Shown here: positions 1 through 7,469 of the stretch, piece after piece
Position numbering within the stretch: the first letter of the stretch is position 1
Layout: every line of letters begins with the position of its first letter
DNA from: Paenibacillus sp. FSL R5-0517
GTDB taxonomy: Bacteria > Bacillota > Bacilli > Paenibacillales > Paenibacillaceae
NCBI RefSeq assembly: GCF_037974355.1
Contig: NZ_CP150235.1
Span: 4,464,001-4,528,000, forward strand
DNA length: 64,000 nucleotides
Reading direction: 5' to 3'
The notes under the pieces: model-generated
Database searches by the model: none
Told to the model about the DNA's origin: nothing
Seen by the model: the letters and a program-made list of their open reading frames with translations, nothing else
Translations under genes and position numbers: made by a program

Positions 1-814
1 TGGGTAATGCGTCCTCTTGTGCAAGCGTTCCATGAGAGTTACTGGCGATTGGAAGAGTTTCACGCATCATATCCATCAAGTCCTGAATGCCAATATTCAA
101 TATCGTTGCAGCCCTGATCATCATGTCTGTGACTTGGGACAGATCCAAACTACTGCTTCCCGAGGCCGAAGTAACAGCTTCCAGACTTGTTGCCGTCTGT
201 TCCACATCCGTATTGCTTACTGCATTCAGCTTGGCTACTTCTTCTGCAAACGCGACAGCTTCAGATGCTTGATCATAATTACGAGAACCAATACGATAGG
301 CAAGACCTACATCTTCCTGGTCCATACCATGTTGCAGTGCAATTCGTTGCAGATTTTTGACCGTTCCGGTTTGTGTGTATTGCCCGCTGTCATTCGTTGA
401 CCCAGATGATCTAACCTCGATATTCTGGTCGGCCCGGCTCATCTGTTGACCCATCTGCTGCGACGAGTCAAGGGATTTCTTGAGCATTGTTGACGAATAC
501 CCCTTGGTTTCACCTGCTGAAATATATTTCATCGTATTCAACACGGAGTCTAACAACTCCTGTGATCCAGCTGCAGACACATTCTTCAATTCCCTGAACG
601 CTCCACGATAAAAAAGCTCCAGATCGTTAGTCAGCGTTTCAATCATCTGCGACTGCATATCACTTCTGATCGTCTCCACACGTCTAACCAGCGTGCTAAC
701 ACCTGATAGGTAGCTCCCATTCAGCGCTGCCTTTTGTCCAGTTAATTGATCTCTATCCGTTAATATTTCTTGTGTTAAGGAGTGTTTGTCTCCTTGTTCT
801 TCTGTTTCAGTCAA
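1..814 (-). CDS. phage tail tape-measure protein, N-terminal part (cut by window edge)
   Basis: About 270 residues are visible before the gene leaves the window at position 1. The start is a TTG at 814, chosen because AGGCGGTGAT lies just upstream and the translation then reads MTETEEQGDKHSLTQEIL. The region around residues 130-260 is helical with the alternating Ala/Asn/Ser pattern of the TP901-type tape-measure core (for example LQRIALQHGMDQEDVGLAYR). Tape-measure proteins set tail length and sit inside the tail tube. It lies directly downstream of the frameshifted chaperone pair, the usual place for this gene. The C-terminal part is not visible, so total length and any peptidoglycan-hydrolase domain cannot be judged. 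The family call is firm mainly from context. Confidence 0.75.
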   Translation of the reverse strand, partial: MTETEEQGDKHSLTQEILTDRDQLTGQKAALNGSYLSGVSTLVRRVETIRSDMQSQMIETLTNDLELFYRGAFRELKNVSAAGSQELLDSVLNTMKYISAGETKGYSSTMLKKSLDSSQQMGQQMSRADQNIEVRSSGSTNDSGQYTQTGTVKNLQRIALQHGMDQEDVGLAYRIGSRNYDQASEAVAFAEEVAKLNAVSNTDVEQTATSLEAVTSASGSSSLDLSQVTDMMIRAATILNIGIQDLMDMMRETLPIASNSHGTLAQEDALP

Positions 815-838
815 TAGAATCACCGCCTTTATGCATAA

Positions 839-872
839 ATCCCGTTCTACCTTCATTTAGGCAAAACGGGAT
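839..872 (-). promoter_or_regulatory. hairpin between tail chaperone and tape-measure genes
   Basis: On the minus strand ATCCCGTT and AACGGGAT pair around a short inner region, giving a strong stem in the 67-base gap between the chaperone stop and the tape-measure start. Only a weak T run (ATTTATG) follows, so it may tune expression or protect mRNA rather than end transcription. Its function is inferred. Confidence 0.35.
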
Positions 873-881
873 ATCTCTCTC

Positions 882-1238
882 TTATCCTCCGAGCGCTTGT
901 GCAAGCATACCTATATCATCTTCTGATATCTCCGTGTAATCCTCGTCATTGAAGGTTCTTTTACGTCTGACGGTCCCATCTTCTTCGACTTCCTCGCCCC
1001 CACCGCCACCGAACATGCGAAGAGGTGCTGTCATAAGTTCAATCTCAAATTGAATATATTTCTCGGCTGACTTGCACAGCTCCGCAACCTGAGGGAGTGT
1101 GTACTCCCAAATCTCCCACTTGTTCAGCCCACAGTGTTTATGGAGGGTGAAGAAGATCTCTCCCCAGTGAACGGGTTCTTGTGTTTCCGTATCACGGATT
1201 TCGGTTCCCTCCAAAGACTCCCCCTCGGTGCGTTCTAC
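882..1238 (-). CDS. tail assembly chaperone, C-terminal extension made by -1 frameshift
   Basis: This reading frame has no good start of its own. The only candidate near its 5' end is a TTG at 1214 with no convincing ribosome binding site. It continues the upstream chaperone frame after a -1 slip at 1238, reading VERTEGESLEGTEIRDTETQ and then a helical domain with HWGEIFFTLHKHCGLNKWEIWEY. In long-tailed phages the G and G-T chaperones are made this way: the short form and a minor longer fusion coat the tape-measure protein before the tube polymerises. A glycine stretch (MFGGGGGEE) precedes an acidic tail. It lies between the short chaperone and the tape measure, as expected. Confidence 0.75.
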   Translation of the reverse strand, partial: VERTEGESLEGTEIRDTETQEPVHWGEIFFTLHKHCGLNKWEIWEYTLPQVAELCKSAEKYIQFEIELMTAPLRMFGGGGGEEVEEDGTVRRKRTFNDEDYTEISEDDIGMLAQALGG

Positions 1239-1714
1239 TTTTTTAAACCATTGAGTCCAATGAGCATATCAATGACTTTACGAGCTGTGTTCAGATCGAG
1301 GTACTCATCCAGATATTCTCGATTGATGATATACTCACCATGCTCATCTTTGGTCACGATATGTGGATAGTTTTTGAATGCCATTGCCAATACATCAAAT
1401 AAATCCTGCTGCCGCTTTTCGTCCAGTTCATCATTCTCCGTCGGGATGAAGTTAAGAATAATAGCATCGATATTCACCGTCTTCAGCAATTTCATCAGAC
1501 GACGGGCATCCTTCAGGTTACACGGCGGAATACGATATTTCCGTCGATCCCGCAGCGTAATAATCTCATCATCTTCAAAGAATGCTCGCTCAGCTGCTTC
1601 CACTTCCTCTGGCGTCACTCGTTTGTTCTCCGGATCATCCTTGATTCGTTGTGCCGCTTCCTCATTCAGCTTTTCCGCAAGCTCACGCTCAGCTTTTTCT
1701 TGTTCTGTTTCCAT
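1235..1714 (-). CDS. phage tail assembly chaperone, short form
   Basis: A 159-residue protein starting METEQEKAERELAEKLNEEA. The ATG at 1714 is chosen because GGGGAGGT lies about ten bases upstream; the frame stays open to 1828 but has no comparable start signal there. The N-terminus is charged and helical, and the middle reads RKYRIPPCNLKDARRLMKLL, like XkdN or gp14-type tail chaperones of Gram-positive phages. It probably keeps the tape-measure protein soluble during tail assembly. The last codons TTA AAA AAG TAG form a slippery site that lets some ribosomes enter the -1 frame and make the longer product. A terminator-like hairpin lies upstream, between it and the tail tube gene. Confidence 0.72.
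   Translation of the reverse strand: METEQEKAERELAEKLNEEAAQRIKDDPENKRVTPEEVEAAERAFFEDDEIITLRDRRKYRIPPCNLKDARRLMKLLKTVNIDAIILNFIPTENDELDEKRQQDLFDVLAMAFKNYPHIVTKDEHGEYIINREYLDEYLDLNTARKVIDMLIGLNGLKK
1238..1247 (-). promoter_or_regulatory. -1 ribosomal frameshift slippery site TTTAAAAAAG
   Basis: In the zero frame the codons are GGT TTA AAA AAG TAG. This contains two overlapping X XXY YYZ heptamers, T TTA AAA and A AAA AAG, directly before the stop. Slipping back one base continues as GTA GAA CGC into the 882-1238 frame without a stop. Position and logic match the G/G-T chaperone frameshift known from lambda and many other tailed phages. Confidence 0.8.
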
Positions 1715-1753
1715 GAATTTAAAGACCTCCCCAGGACATTCTCCCCCATATAA

Positions 1754-1816
1754 TAAAAAAACCGGCAAGGCAAGGCGCTGTGAAGGGGAGGACACAGTGC
1801 CGTATGATACCTTGCC
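1754..1816 (-). terminator. terminator-like hairpin between tail tube and chaperone genes
   Basis: The minus strand has GGCAAGG pairing with CCTTGCC, with a nested CTGTG/CACAG stem, followed by GGTTTTTTT. It follows the tail tube stop and may lower expression of the chaperones relative to the abundant tube protein, a common need in tail operons. Confidence 0.6.
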
Positions 1817-1841
1817 AGGAGCAATCAACCTTATTTAGATA

Positions 1842-2663
1842 TTAGATCTTGCTTGGTGCACTGAAGCGTTTGATACTGCCAATTTTTCCGTCAGCACGTT
1901 CCGGATCAAGAATCTGCAAGGAGATGGCAGATGCAGAAGCGGCAGCACGCTGGGCATTGATGCTGAATGTTCCTTTTGCACGGCACATGTACAGTTCAGT
2001 TTCAACACCTGCATACGAACCATCTTTTTGCTGGAACGTACCATGATGAATGACAGAGATCGGGAATGGGACTTCATCAACCAACAGATCAACCATGTCT
2101 ACAATCTGATCTCGCTTGTAGTTCAACACAATCTCTTTACCGATATGGACCGCATTCAGGATGACTACACCATTCACTTCGTCGTAGAAGAACTCATTCG
2201 GTTCCACGGCCGTTCCCTTTAAAGTGAGTTGTTTCAACAACGTGTTGGAATCCTTGAGACGAACCGTAATGTCACCGTTACTTCCATAGATATCACTCGC
2301 ATGCTTCGGTTTGGCTTCAGCAAATCCTGAATTGGATACGCCAGCAGCCACTGTAGACTGCTCATTCAGTATCCATACATAAGACTTCACTTGCTCTTGT
2401 ACCGTTGAACCCATCATCAGCTGGATCGCATCCAGATCGAATTTGGCATCTGTTGCCGACACTTCAATCGATTTGGACTTCACCAGTACATCAATGGCGA
2501 ACAGACCGTCACCACCAAAGATATCCTCAAGCTCCACGTTAAGGTCAATTTTCAGATCTTGCAGGGTACCCAGGGTAACTACCTCAATTTCGCCCATCGG
2601 ATCTTTTGGGAGGCGTTTAGCCATAAACGTACCTACACCTTTGATAATCATTTTTTTAGCCAT
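1842..2663 (-). CDS. phage major tail (tube) protein
   Basis: A 273-residue protein. The start is ATG at 2663 (MAKKMIIKGVGTFMAKRLPK), chosen because TAAGGAGTGG lies upstream. The sequence is beta-rich with long stretches such as GDITVRLKDSNTLLKQLTLKG and a C-terminal Ala-rich segment (AQRAAASASAISLQILDPE), as in major tail proteins that stack into the tail tube. It is followed by chaperone genes and the tape measure, the normal tail order. No sheath gene is next to it on the upstream side; a glycosyltransferase operon lies there instead, so it is unclear whether the tail is contractile. Confidence 0.7.
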   Translation of the reverse strand: MAKKMIIKGVGTFMAKRLPKDPMGEIEVVTLGTLQDLKIDLNVELEDIFGGDGLFAIDVLVKSKSIEVSATDAKFDLDAIQLMMGSTVQEQVKSYVWILNEQSTVAAGVSNSGFAEAKPKHASDIYGSNGDITVRLKDSNTLLKQLTLKGTAVEPNEFFYDEVNGVVILNAVHIGKEIVLNYKRDQIVDMVDLLVDEVPFPISVIHHGTFQQKDGSYAGVETELYMCRAKGTFSINAQRAAASASAISLQILDPERADGKIGSIKRFSAPSKI

Positions 2664-2675
2664 TGAATAGTCCAC

Positions 2676-2900
2676 TCCTTAGGATAATTATGTAATTTTA
2701 GCTACGGAGACTTGGCTTGAGCCGGGATCAGGTTAAAAGACGTGATGATCGGGAGATCCCTCGTTTAACCCGTCTGGCTGTTTGTCGTCTCTGCTTTTTA
2801 TAGTGTAGAACGCTATCTTCATTCCCTAACGATAATGTAAACGAAATATATTGAATTACGAATTGCCCTGTCATCCTTGCAAAAGGAATAGCCCTATATC
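2676..2900 (-). other. structured leader of the tail operon, no gene seen
   Basis: This gap between the glycosyltransferase terminator and the tail tube gene contains nested inverted repeats on the minus strand. GGTTAAA pairs with TTTAACC, enclosing a GGGA-TC-TCCC hairpin. A TATAAA lies upstream without a convincing -35. It probably holds the tail operon promoter and a leader structure, but no clear binding site could be named. Confidence 0.3.
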
Positions 2901-2904
2901 TAAT

Positions 2905-2934
2905 CAAAGAAAAGACCCCTACATCAGAGGGGCC
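2905..2934 (-). terminator. terminator of the glycosyltransferase operon
   Basis: GGCCCCT-CTGATGT-AGGGGTC followed by TTTTCTTT on the minus strand. The stop codon of the last glycosyltransferase gene lies inside the hairpin. Confidence 0.75.
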
Positions 2935-3557
2935 GTTCTGTTTGGCAAAGCATCTATAATTTGCGCTACCTGTTCTGCACGTTCTTTGATCTCAAATTCA
3001 TCGGCAGTAACCAGATGAACATGCGAGCAATATTTGCCATGCTCATAGATTCTCTCGGGAGTAATAAAGACAACGTCAGCAACAGCTTCCATCTTGTGCT
3101 TGTGCTTCTCATATTGATCCGGATCCGTCAACGAATCAAATACGACCAGATTAGGATATGCTGTCTCGACCGAACTTGCCAGCCGACTATCGTTCACCCA
3201 GTAGATCACGCGATCTCCCTGAAACAGCGGACGGACATTCTGGCCCACACGGGCTACGACAAAGTTTGGAAGCTCCGGATGAGGATACTCCAAGGCATCT
3301 ACCTGATAGAATTCATCACTGGAGTTGATATATATTACATTGTAGCCTACTTCCGCGAGTGCTTTTAACAGCCGCTGTGGTCGACGCCCGAATCGTTCAC
3401 TATGGAAATCGATCGCAGGCAGATATACAATCGTTGTATTCGTGTTTGGGGTGTATGTCGTAACATTGAACTCCATCGCATCAATCTCTATTTTTGGAGG
3501 CTCCATTGGCGGAGTCGTCGAATGACTACCAAACATTCGTTTAAATATCTTTTTCAT
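2919..3557 (-). CDS. glycosyltransferase-like protein, N-terminal domain only
   Basis: A 212-residue protein resembling the N-terminal half of the neighbouring GT-B enzyme. TTIVYLPAIDFHSERFGRRP followed by QRLLKAL matches TIVYPPALDWNLLFQRP followed by QQLMTAF in the neighbour. After about 40 residues of Pro-rich N-terminal extension (HSTTPPMEPPKIE) it has one Rossmann-like domain and ends without the C-terminal nucleotide-sugar domain. Its start overlaps the end of the 3541-4632 gene by 17 bases, so the two are translationally coupled. It is unlikely to transfer sugar alone; it could bind the acceptor or act as a partner of the full enzyme. It may instead be a decayed duplicate, but its open frame and coupling argue for use. 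Confidence 0.6.
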   Translation of the reverse strand: MKKIFKRMFGSHSTTPPMEPPKIEIDAMEFNVTTYTPNTNTTIVYLPAIDFHSERFGRRPQRLLKALAEVGYNVIYINSSDEFYQVDALEYPHPELPNFVVARVGQNVRPLFQGDRVIYWVNDSRLASSVETAYPNLVVFDSLTDPDQYEKHKHKMEAVADVVFITPERIYEHGKYCSHVHLVTADEFEIKERAEQVAQIIDALPNRTAPLM

Positions 3558-4632
3558 GATTTCTGCCTCCCATCACCTGATTAATCATCCTCACGGCATT
3601 CATTGCCCTGCCATCCCAGCTATTAGACTTAGCCACTTTTACTCGAGCAGCAATTCTGGAAGCACTATTCTCACGAATGGCTTTCTCCAACATTACTCCG
3701 CAATTATGCTGATTCATAAAGTAAGTTACATCGCTGTATTTATGAACAATTTCCTCCATACGCGTCGTTAACACAGGCTTGCCCGCAGATAAATATTCGT
3801 AATACTTGATTGGATCGCAGCCACGGATCATCTCTGTCAGCTTGAATGGCACGATACAGACGTCGAATTGAGCAATGTAGGCTGGAAGCACTTTATAATC
3901 TTTGTGCGGAAGACAAGTCACATAGGGATGCACAATATTTTTTTGATAAAGGGCATTGTTTCCTATCAAAACGACACGATAACCTTTATCTGCAATAGTG
4001 GTAATCAGCGAATAATCTACCCACGATGCCATTGCCCCATGGAAACCCACCACCTTCTGCCCATCATGAACTTCGGGGAAGTCCGCCGGTTTCGGCAGAT
4101 CCGCTCGCGCTTTCTCAAAATGATGAACATCTGCCCCATTGGGGCACATAAAGATTGGTTTGCCGTCATGTTTATGGGCTTCATACATCACCTTGGCAGT
4201 TGTAGCGATCAGATCTGCACGGTCAAAACATTTCGGGATGTAGGATTTCCACACAGCAAACTCATCAGCTGAATTATCGAGGTAATCAAATACGGTAAAA
4301 TCAAACTTCCGCCCATCCGAATAATTATACTGGCCTGGATTCGAGAACCAGAGTACCTTCTTCCCTTTGACCAAGTGATCGTAGTTCACGCCTTTTTGCA
4401 CAAGGAACAGATCCTCATTTAACTTTTCAATCGGGCGGCTCTGCTTTTTATACGTTTCTTCATTGATAAAGATAGCCCGTACACCTGGAATATTGGAGAA
4501 GGCGGTCATCAATTGCTGAGGACGTTGGAACAAGAGGTTCCAGTCAAGTGCAGGCGGGTAGACGATGGTCATTTCCATACTTTCCAAACCCGGATTTTCT
4601 CGTTGTTTTCTACGAAGCAGCCAATTGAGCAA
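3541..4632 (-). CDS. GT-B glycosyltransferase, TuaH-like
   Basis: A 363-residue two-domain glycosyltransferase. The N-terminal domain begins near residue 20 with EMTIVYPPALDWNLLFQRPQ, a signature shared with TuaH-type enzymes. The C-terminal domain carries VVGFHGAMASWVDYSLI and the EX7E-like segment KYYEYLSAGKPVLTT that binds the sugar nucleotide. The sugar and acceptor cannot be told from sequence. It overlaps the upstream GT-A gene by 23 bases and the downstream half-length paralog by 17, so the three form one tightly coupled operon. It lies between phage tail and lysis genes, which raises the question whether the operon decorates a tail, the cell wall or the spore. Confidence 0.75.
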   Translation of the reverse strand: MLNWLLRRKQRENPGLESMEMTIVYPPALDWNLLFQRPQQLMTAFSNIPGVRAIFINEETYKKQSRPIEKLNEDLFLVQKGVNYDHLVKGKKVLWFSNPGQYNYSDGRKFDFTVFDYLDNSADEFAVWKSYIPKCFDRADLIATTAKVMYEAHKHDGKPIFMCPNGADVHHFEKARADLPKPADFPEVHDGQKVVGFHGAMASWVDYSLITTIADKGYRVVLIGNNALYQKNIVHPYVTCLPHKDYKVLPAYIAQFDVCIVPFKLTEMIRGCDPIKYYEYLSAGKPVLTTRMEEIVHKYSDVTYFMNQHNCGVMLEKAIRENSASRIAARVKVAKSNSWDGRAMNAVRMINQVMGGRNHEKDI

Positions 4633-5269
4633 TCAACTCCACTCCTTCCGCATAGGCATGAATGGGGCGCAACCGAGTATCTACATACAGTTCAAACCCC
4701 AATCCTCGTGCTTGCTCACAGAATGGTGCATCTTCACCTGTTGGATGAGAACCATATCGAACGCCTGCTTCGATCACTTCACGCTTAATCAAATATACGG
4801 CACCTGTCAGATCTACCGGAAACAAACCCGCTTTGAATTCAGGTATATGTTTTCCGCCAATCATGGCATTATGAGCCTTCAACTTTGGATGATTCCGTAT
4901 AAGCATGGAACATACATCCTTGTCATTATCTATTAACTGCCGTAGGCTACCCTCGGGAATGATGATATCCGTATCGATTGAGAACAGATAATCACAGTTC
5001 GATTTTAGAAACTCATCCAGAAGCATATTTCTCAACAACGCCAGGTTGTGATAGGAATATTGTCCACGTATATGTCCATATGTTCTCCCCAGATTGTGAG
5101 TCAGATAAGGAATGTGGTGACGATCAAGGATATCCTTCGTCTGATCTTCACTATCATTCAGGATGTACATATACTGCTTCTGCACAGCTTGTTGCTCAAG
5201 TGATTGAAAGTGCCTTTCCATAATCCAAGCCCGATTTCGCACAGGACTACCTATATATACCTTTTTCAC
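4610..5269 (-). CDS. GT-A type glycosyltransferase
   Basis: A 219-residue protein starting MKKVYIGSPVRNRAWIMERH. A GT-A fold is suggested by the N-terminal strand, by SNCDYLFSIDTDIIIPEGSL with a DTD metal-binding motif near residue 98, and by GEDAPFCEQARGLGF near 180, which resembles the acidic catalytic segment of family 2-like enzymes. It probably transfers a sugar from an NDP donor to an unknown acceptor. It is the first gene of the operon with the GT-B enzyme and its half-length paralog. A plus-strand gene of the GT-D type starts divergently about 190 bases away. Confidence 0.7.
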   Translation of the reverse strand: MKKVYIGSPVRNRAWIMERHFQSLEQQAVQKQYMYILNDSEDQTKDILDRHHIPYLTHNLGRTYGHIRGQYSYHNLALLRNMLLDEFLKSNCDYLFSIDTDIIIPEGSLRQLIDNDKDVCSMLIRNHPKLKAHNAMIGGKHIPEFKAGLFPVDLTGAVYLIKREVIEAGVRYGSHPTGEDAPFCEQARGLGFELYVDTRLRPIHAYAEGVELIAQLAAS

Positions 5270-5404
5270 AGTCTATCCCCTCTCCCTTTTTTACATAGTC
5301 TAGACTGTTCCTTTATAACCTTCGCGCGTTGAACAAAATGTAGTGATTCTTCAAAAGAAGAGAGAGAACGAAGCATTTTTCCTATTCTAGTACAGAAGGA
5401 GTTG

Positions 5405-5509
5405 ATGAATATGTATACCAAAGAAACCATTATTCACAGATGGAAAGAAGGTGATATGCATGCTGGGGAGTGTAGATTTAATCCGCAACTGGTTCCAATT
5501 GGCCTCTGA
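5405..5509 (+). CDS. small upstream open frame overlapping the GT-D gene
   Basis: A 34-codon frame, MNMYTKETIIHRWKEGDMHA and 14 more residues, starts at an ATG preceded by AGAAGGAG, the best ribosome binding site in this region. It overlaps the GT-D frame by about 50 bases in another frame. It may be a coupling peptide that controls the next gene. It could also be the true N-terminus of the GT-D protein separated by a frameshift, since the downstream start has a weaker site. No family is recognised. Confidence 0.35.
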   Translation: MNMYTKETIIHRWKEGDMHAGECRFNPQLVPIGL

Positions 5510-6200
5510 TGGAGAAGCCCATGCTTCTGTTCGATTTGGGGATGCTTCCAACACCATTCTGGCTCACGACACCGTTCTGACTATGGATTTCATCAAGTCT
5601 CATTACGGCTGGCTGAACGATCCTACCTATTGTGGGATAACCTTACCCAATGCAAGTGCAAGAGAAATTATCGTACACTGCCTGCGAAAAGCGGACTACG
5701 TCGGACATCTGATCCAGACAGATCACTGGTATTTCAAACCGTTATTTGATATGTGCCTTGCCTATTACAATGTGGAACCCAAAGAGACCTTCTATGCTTT
5801 TGAGAATAATTACATCGCCCGATTCAAGTTATTCTATGAAACATTCAAGAACATGCCTATTCTGATCTGTGGGGCCAAAGCCGAACAATATCGAGAAGTT
5901 CTGGAGCGGAGATACGGGTGGACAAGCATCGTGGGAACGGTGGACTGTCCCTCATGGTCTCATGTGAGCACAGCTTCCAAGCAAATGGAACATATCTATC
6001 AACAGACACCGTGGAAGCTTGCTCTGGTATGTGCAGGTGCTCCCGGCAAGGTACTGGCTATTAAGGCCAAAGAACTGCATACCGTTGGTGTTGACTTAGG
6101 TTCCGGAGCAGATGTTGCCATTCAAGCCGACAACGAAAATCTGAACGCCTGGGATTACAACGGATTCCCTGATTATTGGGAAGGCAGACCCAAAAAATGA
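5460..6200 (+). CDS. GT-D fold glycosyltransferase-like protein
   Basis: About 246 residues, start ATG 5460 preceded by GAAGGTGAT (a GTG at 5451 is also in frame). The N-terminal part reads LIRNWFQLASDGEAHASVRF then GDASNTILAHD, like the FGDGE motif of GT-D (DUF1792) enzymes that add sugars to serine-rich or other surface proteins. The C-terminal part holds PWKLALVCAGAPGKVLAIKA and VDLGSGADVAIQ, resembling the second conserved block. The usual acidic motif is changed (GDAS for GDGE), so catalysis is uncertain. It is transcribed away from the other glycosyltransferases and ends in its own terminator. Confidence 0.6.
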   Translation: MLGSVDLIRNWFQLASDGEAHASVRFGDASNTILAHDTVLTMDFIKSHYGWLNDPTYCGITLPNASAREIIVHCLRKADYVGHLIQTDHWYFKPLFDMCLAYYNVEPKETFYAFENNYIARFKLFYETFKNMPILICGAKAEQYREVLERRYGWTSIVGTVDCPSWSHVSTASKQMEHIYQQTPWKLALVCAGAPGKVLAIKAKELHTVGVDLGSGADVAIQADNENLNAWDYNGFPDYWEGRPKK

Positions 6201-6220
6201 CCCTATCCGGGTCTTTTTTA
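6199..6220 (+). terminator. terminator after the GT-D gene
   Basis: GACCC-TATCC-GGGTC followed by TTTTTT. The stem begins at the last bases of the stop codon. Confidence 0.8.
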
Positions 6221-6267
6221 TTGGATAAAACGGTGATTCCAATCCGATTTTATTGACTTAGTGGCTG

Positions 6268-6296
6268 TTGATAAATTAAACTATCTGCCTTATTAT
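6268..6296 (+). promoter_or_regulatory. sigma-A promoter for the 6384 gene
   Basis: TTGATA, 17 bases, then TATTAT; each hexamer is one base from consensus. It is about 90 bases upstream of the ATG at 6384. Confidence 0.6.
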
Positions 6297-6383
6297 TGTT
6301 AAGATAACTCCTAATCTAACCTGGTTTAAACTTGCATGAAGAGGAGCTCTGCTAAGATATTCGAACCGTTGGAGGGAAATGTA

Positions 6384-6653
6384 ATGGCGTACTCGCAGTC
6401 AAAGACTGAAATAGTAGCAACTCATTTAAGAACAAGATTTATGGAAGGTAATGTGGAAGGACATGAGATCGTTGTTGCCTTGATCAGTATGGTCAAAGCT
6501 GAAAAGATTAATCTAGATGAGGTTGCACCTATTCTCTCTACAGTCTTTTTTGAACAACCACAAGGTATTCTGTTGGCACTCGAAAAAGCTAGCACGCTGA
6601 TTGATGATGAATTAATTGATTCCATTCTCCACGAAGTAAACAAAAAAGCTTAA
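6384..6653 (+). CDS. hypothetical small helical protein
   Basis: An 89-residue protein starting MAYSQSKTEIVATHLRTRF. The ATG at 6384 follows GGAGGGAAATGTA, a good ribosome binding site, and is preferred over an in-frame start at 6336. It is predicted fully helical and acidic, with no signal peptide or known motif. Lying in the tail-like island it could be a small phage-derived protein. The next gene (6771) has a similar size and helical make-up but no clear sequence match. No function is proposed. Confidence 0.6.
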   Translation: MAYSQSKTEIVATHLRTRFMEGNVEGHEIVVALISMVKAEKINLDEVAPILSTVFFEQPQGILLALEKASTLIDDELIDSILHEVNKKA

Positions 6654-6770
6654 TCTTACATACAAGGGGAGAGCTTACCATCAGATTTTAATTACATCAA
6701 CCCATTATTCTCTCCACACTTTTAGATTAAATAGATTAACTACTGAGAAATTGGGCTTTCTCGTTATTTT

Positions 6771-7055
6771 ATGTCCTCCTCCGCTTATTCTAGTAGTATT
6801 ACGAAGGAGGGGACACCGATCGAGACAGTGAATAAGGCCATTTTATTTTTAGCAGTTATTGAAACTTTACTTGAAGCGCTACACCATACTGAAGTAGATC
6901 AGACAGAACTTGTGGATTCGCTTGTTATGTTAGGTTTTGATCCCATTGAGATGTTGTACGAAACGAATACGATTAGATCTTTCCAAAAGATATGCAGGGC
7001 TTTTGCAGAACTCCATCTTACTGATGAGGCCCTAGACAAGTTCTCAAAAGAATAA
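6771..7055 (+). CDS. hypothetical small helical protein
   Basis: Up to 94 residues; the core reads VNKAILFLAVIETLLEALHH. The start is unclear: the ATG at 6771 lacks a ribosome binding site, while a strong AAGGAGGGG lies inside the frame at about 6801-6809 with no normal start codon at the right distance (the nearest is a GTG at 6828). No motif is recognised. A strong terminator follows. It is probably a real gene because of the terminator and its position in the series of small plus-strand genes. Confidence 0.45.
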   Translation: MSSSAYSSSITKEGTPIETVNKAILFLAVIETLLEALHHTEVDQTELVDSLVMLGFDPIEMLYETNTIRSFQKICRAFAELHLTDEALDKFSKE

Positions 7056-7061
7056 TTACAT

Positions 7062-7108
7062 AAGCAGAACCTCACATTACATTCAACGTGGGGTTCTGCT
7101 TTTATTTA
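7062..7108 (+). terminator. terminator after the 6771 gene
   Basis: AAGCAGAACCTCAC pairs with GTGGGGTTCTGCTT, followed by TTATTTATATTT. Confidence 0.8.
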
Positions 7109-7243
7109 TATTTATGAATTCTGAAGCCATTTTGATCAAATCAACTTAATCTTCTCCATCCTGCTTCGTATAGGTCATCTAGGGACCATGGACCTCTTCA
7201 TCGCCCCTATTGACTCTGACTTAATATACGAAAGGATGGTTGT

Positions 7244-7432
7244 ATGAGCTCACCCGCAACAACACATGTGATTAAAACAAATCAACTCGCGGTTATTGGA
7301 ATCGTCGATGAATCCTCGATTCAGATCCAGTATGAACTTGAGTATCCTGATCATATCGTGATTATACAAGATTTTTATTTTCTGAAAGATCAAGCACACT
7401 TTAACTCATGGTTAATCGGCAGGCATCCTTAG
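7244..7432 (+). CDS. hypothetical 62-residue protein
   Basis: Starts MSSPATTHVIKTNQLAVIGI with GAAAGGATGG upstream of the ATG. It is beta-rich (SIQIQYELEYPDHIVIIQDF) and ends in an aromatic helix. No signal peptide or family is recognised. A terminator follows directly, and the convergent amidase gene ends 25 bases downstream. It may be a phage-island cargo protein. Confidence 0.5.
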   Translation: MSSPATTHVIKTNQLAVIGIVDESSIQIQYELEYPDHIVIIQDFYFLKDQAHFNSWLIGRHP

Positions 7433-7433
7433 C

Positions 7434-7469
7434 TCCTAATCCACATGGATCTCACGGTTAGGACTTTTT
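7434..7469 (+). terminator. terminator between convergent genes
   Basis: TCCTAATCC pairs with GGTTAGGA (one bulge), followed by CTTTTTG. The 3' half overlaps the end of the amidase gene. Confidence 0.6.
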
